Assembly (NCBI GenBank): GCA_007693745.1
Contig: REDA01000041.1
Coordinates: forward strand, 37,903 to 101,902
Source: Balneolaceae bacterium
GTDB lineage: Bacteria > Bacteroidota > Rhodothermia > Balneolales > Balneolaceae
DNA length: 64,000 nt
Reading direction: 5' to 3'
The notes beneath the pieces are model-generated. The model ran no database searches. It had not been told where the DNA came from and worked only from the letters and a program-made list of their open reading frames with translations. Of this stretch, positions 63,363 to 64,000 are shown in pieces. How positions within the stretch are numbered: position 1 is the first letter of the stretch; each line of letters starts with the position of its first letter. A program made the translations under genes and the position numbers.

Positions 63363-63545
63363 ATGAATCGAGTAGAAGAATTAAAAACGTTGATTACAGG
63401 TTTGGAAGAGGAGATGGTTAAATTTTATGAAAAAGGGAACAAGGCTGCAGGAACCAGGGCAAGAAAGTCGCTGCAGGATCTGAAGAACCTGTCTCAGGAA
63501 ATCCGGCTGGAGATACAGGAACACAAAAATACCGGTAAGGTTTAA
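63363..63545 (+). CDS. Histone H1-like protein (Hc1 family)
   Basis: A 60-residue basic, lysine-rich helical protein. The segment FYEKGNKAAGTRARKSLQDL matches the Hc1/H1-like nucleoid protein pattern GNKAAGTRARKS found across Bacteroidota. It probably binds and compacts DNA. The N-terminal half is a charged amphipathic helix that could form a coiled coil. It is a single-gene unit flanked by a weak promoter candidate and a terminator hairpin. Confidence 0.88.
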   Translation: MNRVEELKTLITGLEEEMVKFYEKGNKAAGTRARKSLQDLKNLSQEIRLEIQEHKNTGKV

Positions 63546-63554
63546 GAAACTCAG

Positions 63555-63587
63555 ATTAAAAAAACCTCAAAATGCGGCTTTTTTAAT
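63555..63587 (+). terminator. Bidirectional A/T-flanked terminator after the Hc1-like gene
   Basis: ATTAAAAAA and TTTTTTAAT (9 bp) plus a CC/GG pair enclose a short loop, with one A-C mismatch. The T run ends the stem at 63587, 42 bp after the stop codon. The symmetrical A and T flanks would work in either direction. Confidence 0.7.
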
Positions 63588-63593
63588 TTGCGT

Positions 63594-63626
63594 CTTGACT
63601 TCGAGTCAACCCAACTCTTATATTTG
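63594..63626 (+). promoter_or_regulatory. Bacteroidota-type promoter of tRNA-Asn
   Basis: TATATTTG at 63619-63626 is a perfect TAnnTTTG -7 element. CTTG at 63594-63597, 21 bp upstream, is one mismatch from TTTG. Transcription would start near 63633, 24 nt before the tRNA. This is the best promoter match in the window. Confidence 0.6.
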
Positions 63627-63656
63627 GGGCTTCGTCTCAACTGTTTTGAGTCAAAC

Positions 63657-63728
63657 TCCTCGGTAGCTCAGTGGCAGAGCAATCGGCTGTTAACCGATTG
63701 GTCGCTGGTTCGAATCCAGCCCGGGGAG
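63657..63728 (+). tRNA. tRNA-Asn (GTT anticodon)
   Basis: A 72-nt tRNA. The 7-bp acceptor is TCCTCGG with CCGGGGA (one T-G wobble), the D arm GCTC...GAGC, the anticodon stem ATCGG/CCGAT with loop CTGTTAA, and the T arm GCTGG-TTCGAAT-CCAGC. The anticodon is G63689-T63690-T63691, reading AAC/AAT. The discriminator is G and CCA is not encoded. Confidence 0.97.
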
Positions 63729-63736
63729 CTTTAGTT

Positions 63737-63777
63737 AAGCACCAAGTAAATTATTTCAAATTACTTGGTGCTTTTTT
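63737..63777 (+). terminator. Terminator after tRNA-Asn
   Basis: AAGCACCAAGTAA pairs with TTACTTGGTGCTT over 13 bp with an 11-nt loop, followed by a T run. It begins 8 nt after the tRNA 3' end. The T run abuts the stop codon of the converging gene at 63776. Confidence 0.95.
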
Positions 63778-64000
63778 ATTTTAATGGTGTAAAACTATCG
63801 TATAACAGTTTCTCTTTCCCCTCGATTGCCTTTTCCTGTTTTTGCGCGTTTAACGGATTTCCACTGATCCCCTCCTCCAGGCTTGTTTTTTCCGCAGGCG
63901 CCACTTTCATCAGCCAGAATATTCCGGACGCTATCAATATTAGTGAAAACAGTACCATTGCATTTCGCACGCCCAGCACCTTGTATTCAAGAATAAGAGA
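63776..64000 (-). CDS. C-terminal end of a membrane protein (partial)
   Basis: The minus-strand frame is open through the right window edge and ends with TAA at 63776, so at least 74 residues are visible. They comprise a short polar stretch (SLILEYKVLGVRNA), one strongly hydrophobic helix (MVLFSLILIASGIFWLMKVA) and a charged tail ending ESLLYDSFTPLK-like. GTG at 63979 could be a start, but the frame continues upstream without a stop, so a longer gene is more likely. The family is not recognised. Its stop lies in the tRNA terminator. Confidence 0.5.
   Translation of the reverse strand, partial: SLILEYKVLGVRNAMVLFSLILIASGIFWLMKVAPAEKTSLEEGISGNPLNAQKQEKAIEGKEKLLYDSFTPLK

Noticed and set aside
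1..64000. CRISPR arrays, rRNA operons, transposase, integrase or prophage genes
   Set aside because: No regularly spaced short repeats, no rRNA-like sequence, and no protein with transposase, recombinase or phage features was seen on either strand.

Overview
The window looks like chromosomal DNA of a marine or halophilic bacterium in the Bacteroidota superphylum, most likely the Balneolota/Rhodothermota side. The evidence is two SusC/SusD pairs, Bacteroidota-type promoter elements (TAnnTTTG), a B12-dependent class II ribonucleotide reductase, an Hc1 histone-like protein, and a carotenoid/retinal pathway (CrtI, CrtY, Blh). This assignment is inferred from gene content and not from a phylogeny.

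Layout. 1-16.5 kb is mainly housekeeping: the 3' end of a UvrD/PcrA helicase gene, lon, rsgA, an ECF sigma factor divergent from a small outer-membrane barrel gene, a tight minus-strand operon (tatA-gatA-glutaminyl cyclase-prmA-ppx/gppA), a DUF2795 protein, and a plus-strand operon (Omp85 protein, cyclic-nucleotide-domain protein, rlmD, crtI). 16.5-40.7 kb is accessory and nutrient-related: a 1105-residue FG-GAP/ASPIC lipoprotein beside SusD/SusC pair 1, a LamG lipoprotein, a secreted FAD oxidoreductase, a GatZ-like protein, a GMC oxidoreductase with a gluconate-dehydrogenase subunit-3 partner, SusD/SusC pair 2, and one glycosyltransferase. Four same-orientation copies of a ~140-bp repeat with inverted ends punctuate this region; a fifth, inverted and diverged copy lies at 53.4 kb.

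40.9-43.0 kb holds crtY-blh, which would make beta-carotene and cleave it to retinal, implying a rhodopsin gene elsewhere. Next come a PIG-L deacetylase and nrdJ. The 843-bp gap after nrdJ contains five DnaA-box matches, including two pairs with exactly 20-bp spacing, followed by an AT-rich tract. It is a strong candidate for the chromosomal replication origin, although dnaA is not next to it. To its right are a cyclic-2,3-diphosphoglycerate-synthetase-like GTPase with an EF-G-like protein, asparaginase, a PolB-type exonuclease, threonine aldolase and 3-hydroxyacyl-CoA dehydrogenase. A plus-strand run follows: penicillin-acylase-type amidase, a GH3 glycosidase/serine-hydrolase fusion, a domain-swapped cytidine deaminase and an amino-acid-kinase-like remnant. 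The window ends with the Hc1 histone-like gene, tRNA-Asn and the end of a membrane-protein gene.

Functional themes: capture and periplasmic oxidation of polymer-derived sugars (two SusCD modules with redox enzymes), light-related isoprenoid metabolism, cell-wall fragment processing, and core translation/replication. The most notable non-coding structures are the putative oriC, the inverted-end repeat family (one copy supplies the stop codon of the glycosyltransferase) and LacI-type operators upstream of SusC 2. No CRISPR array, rRNA, transposase, integrase or prophage gene was seen.
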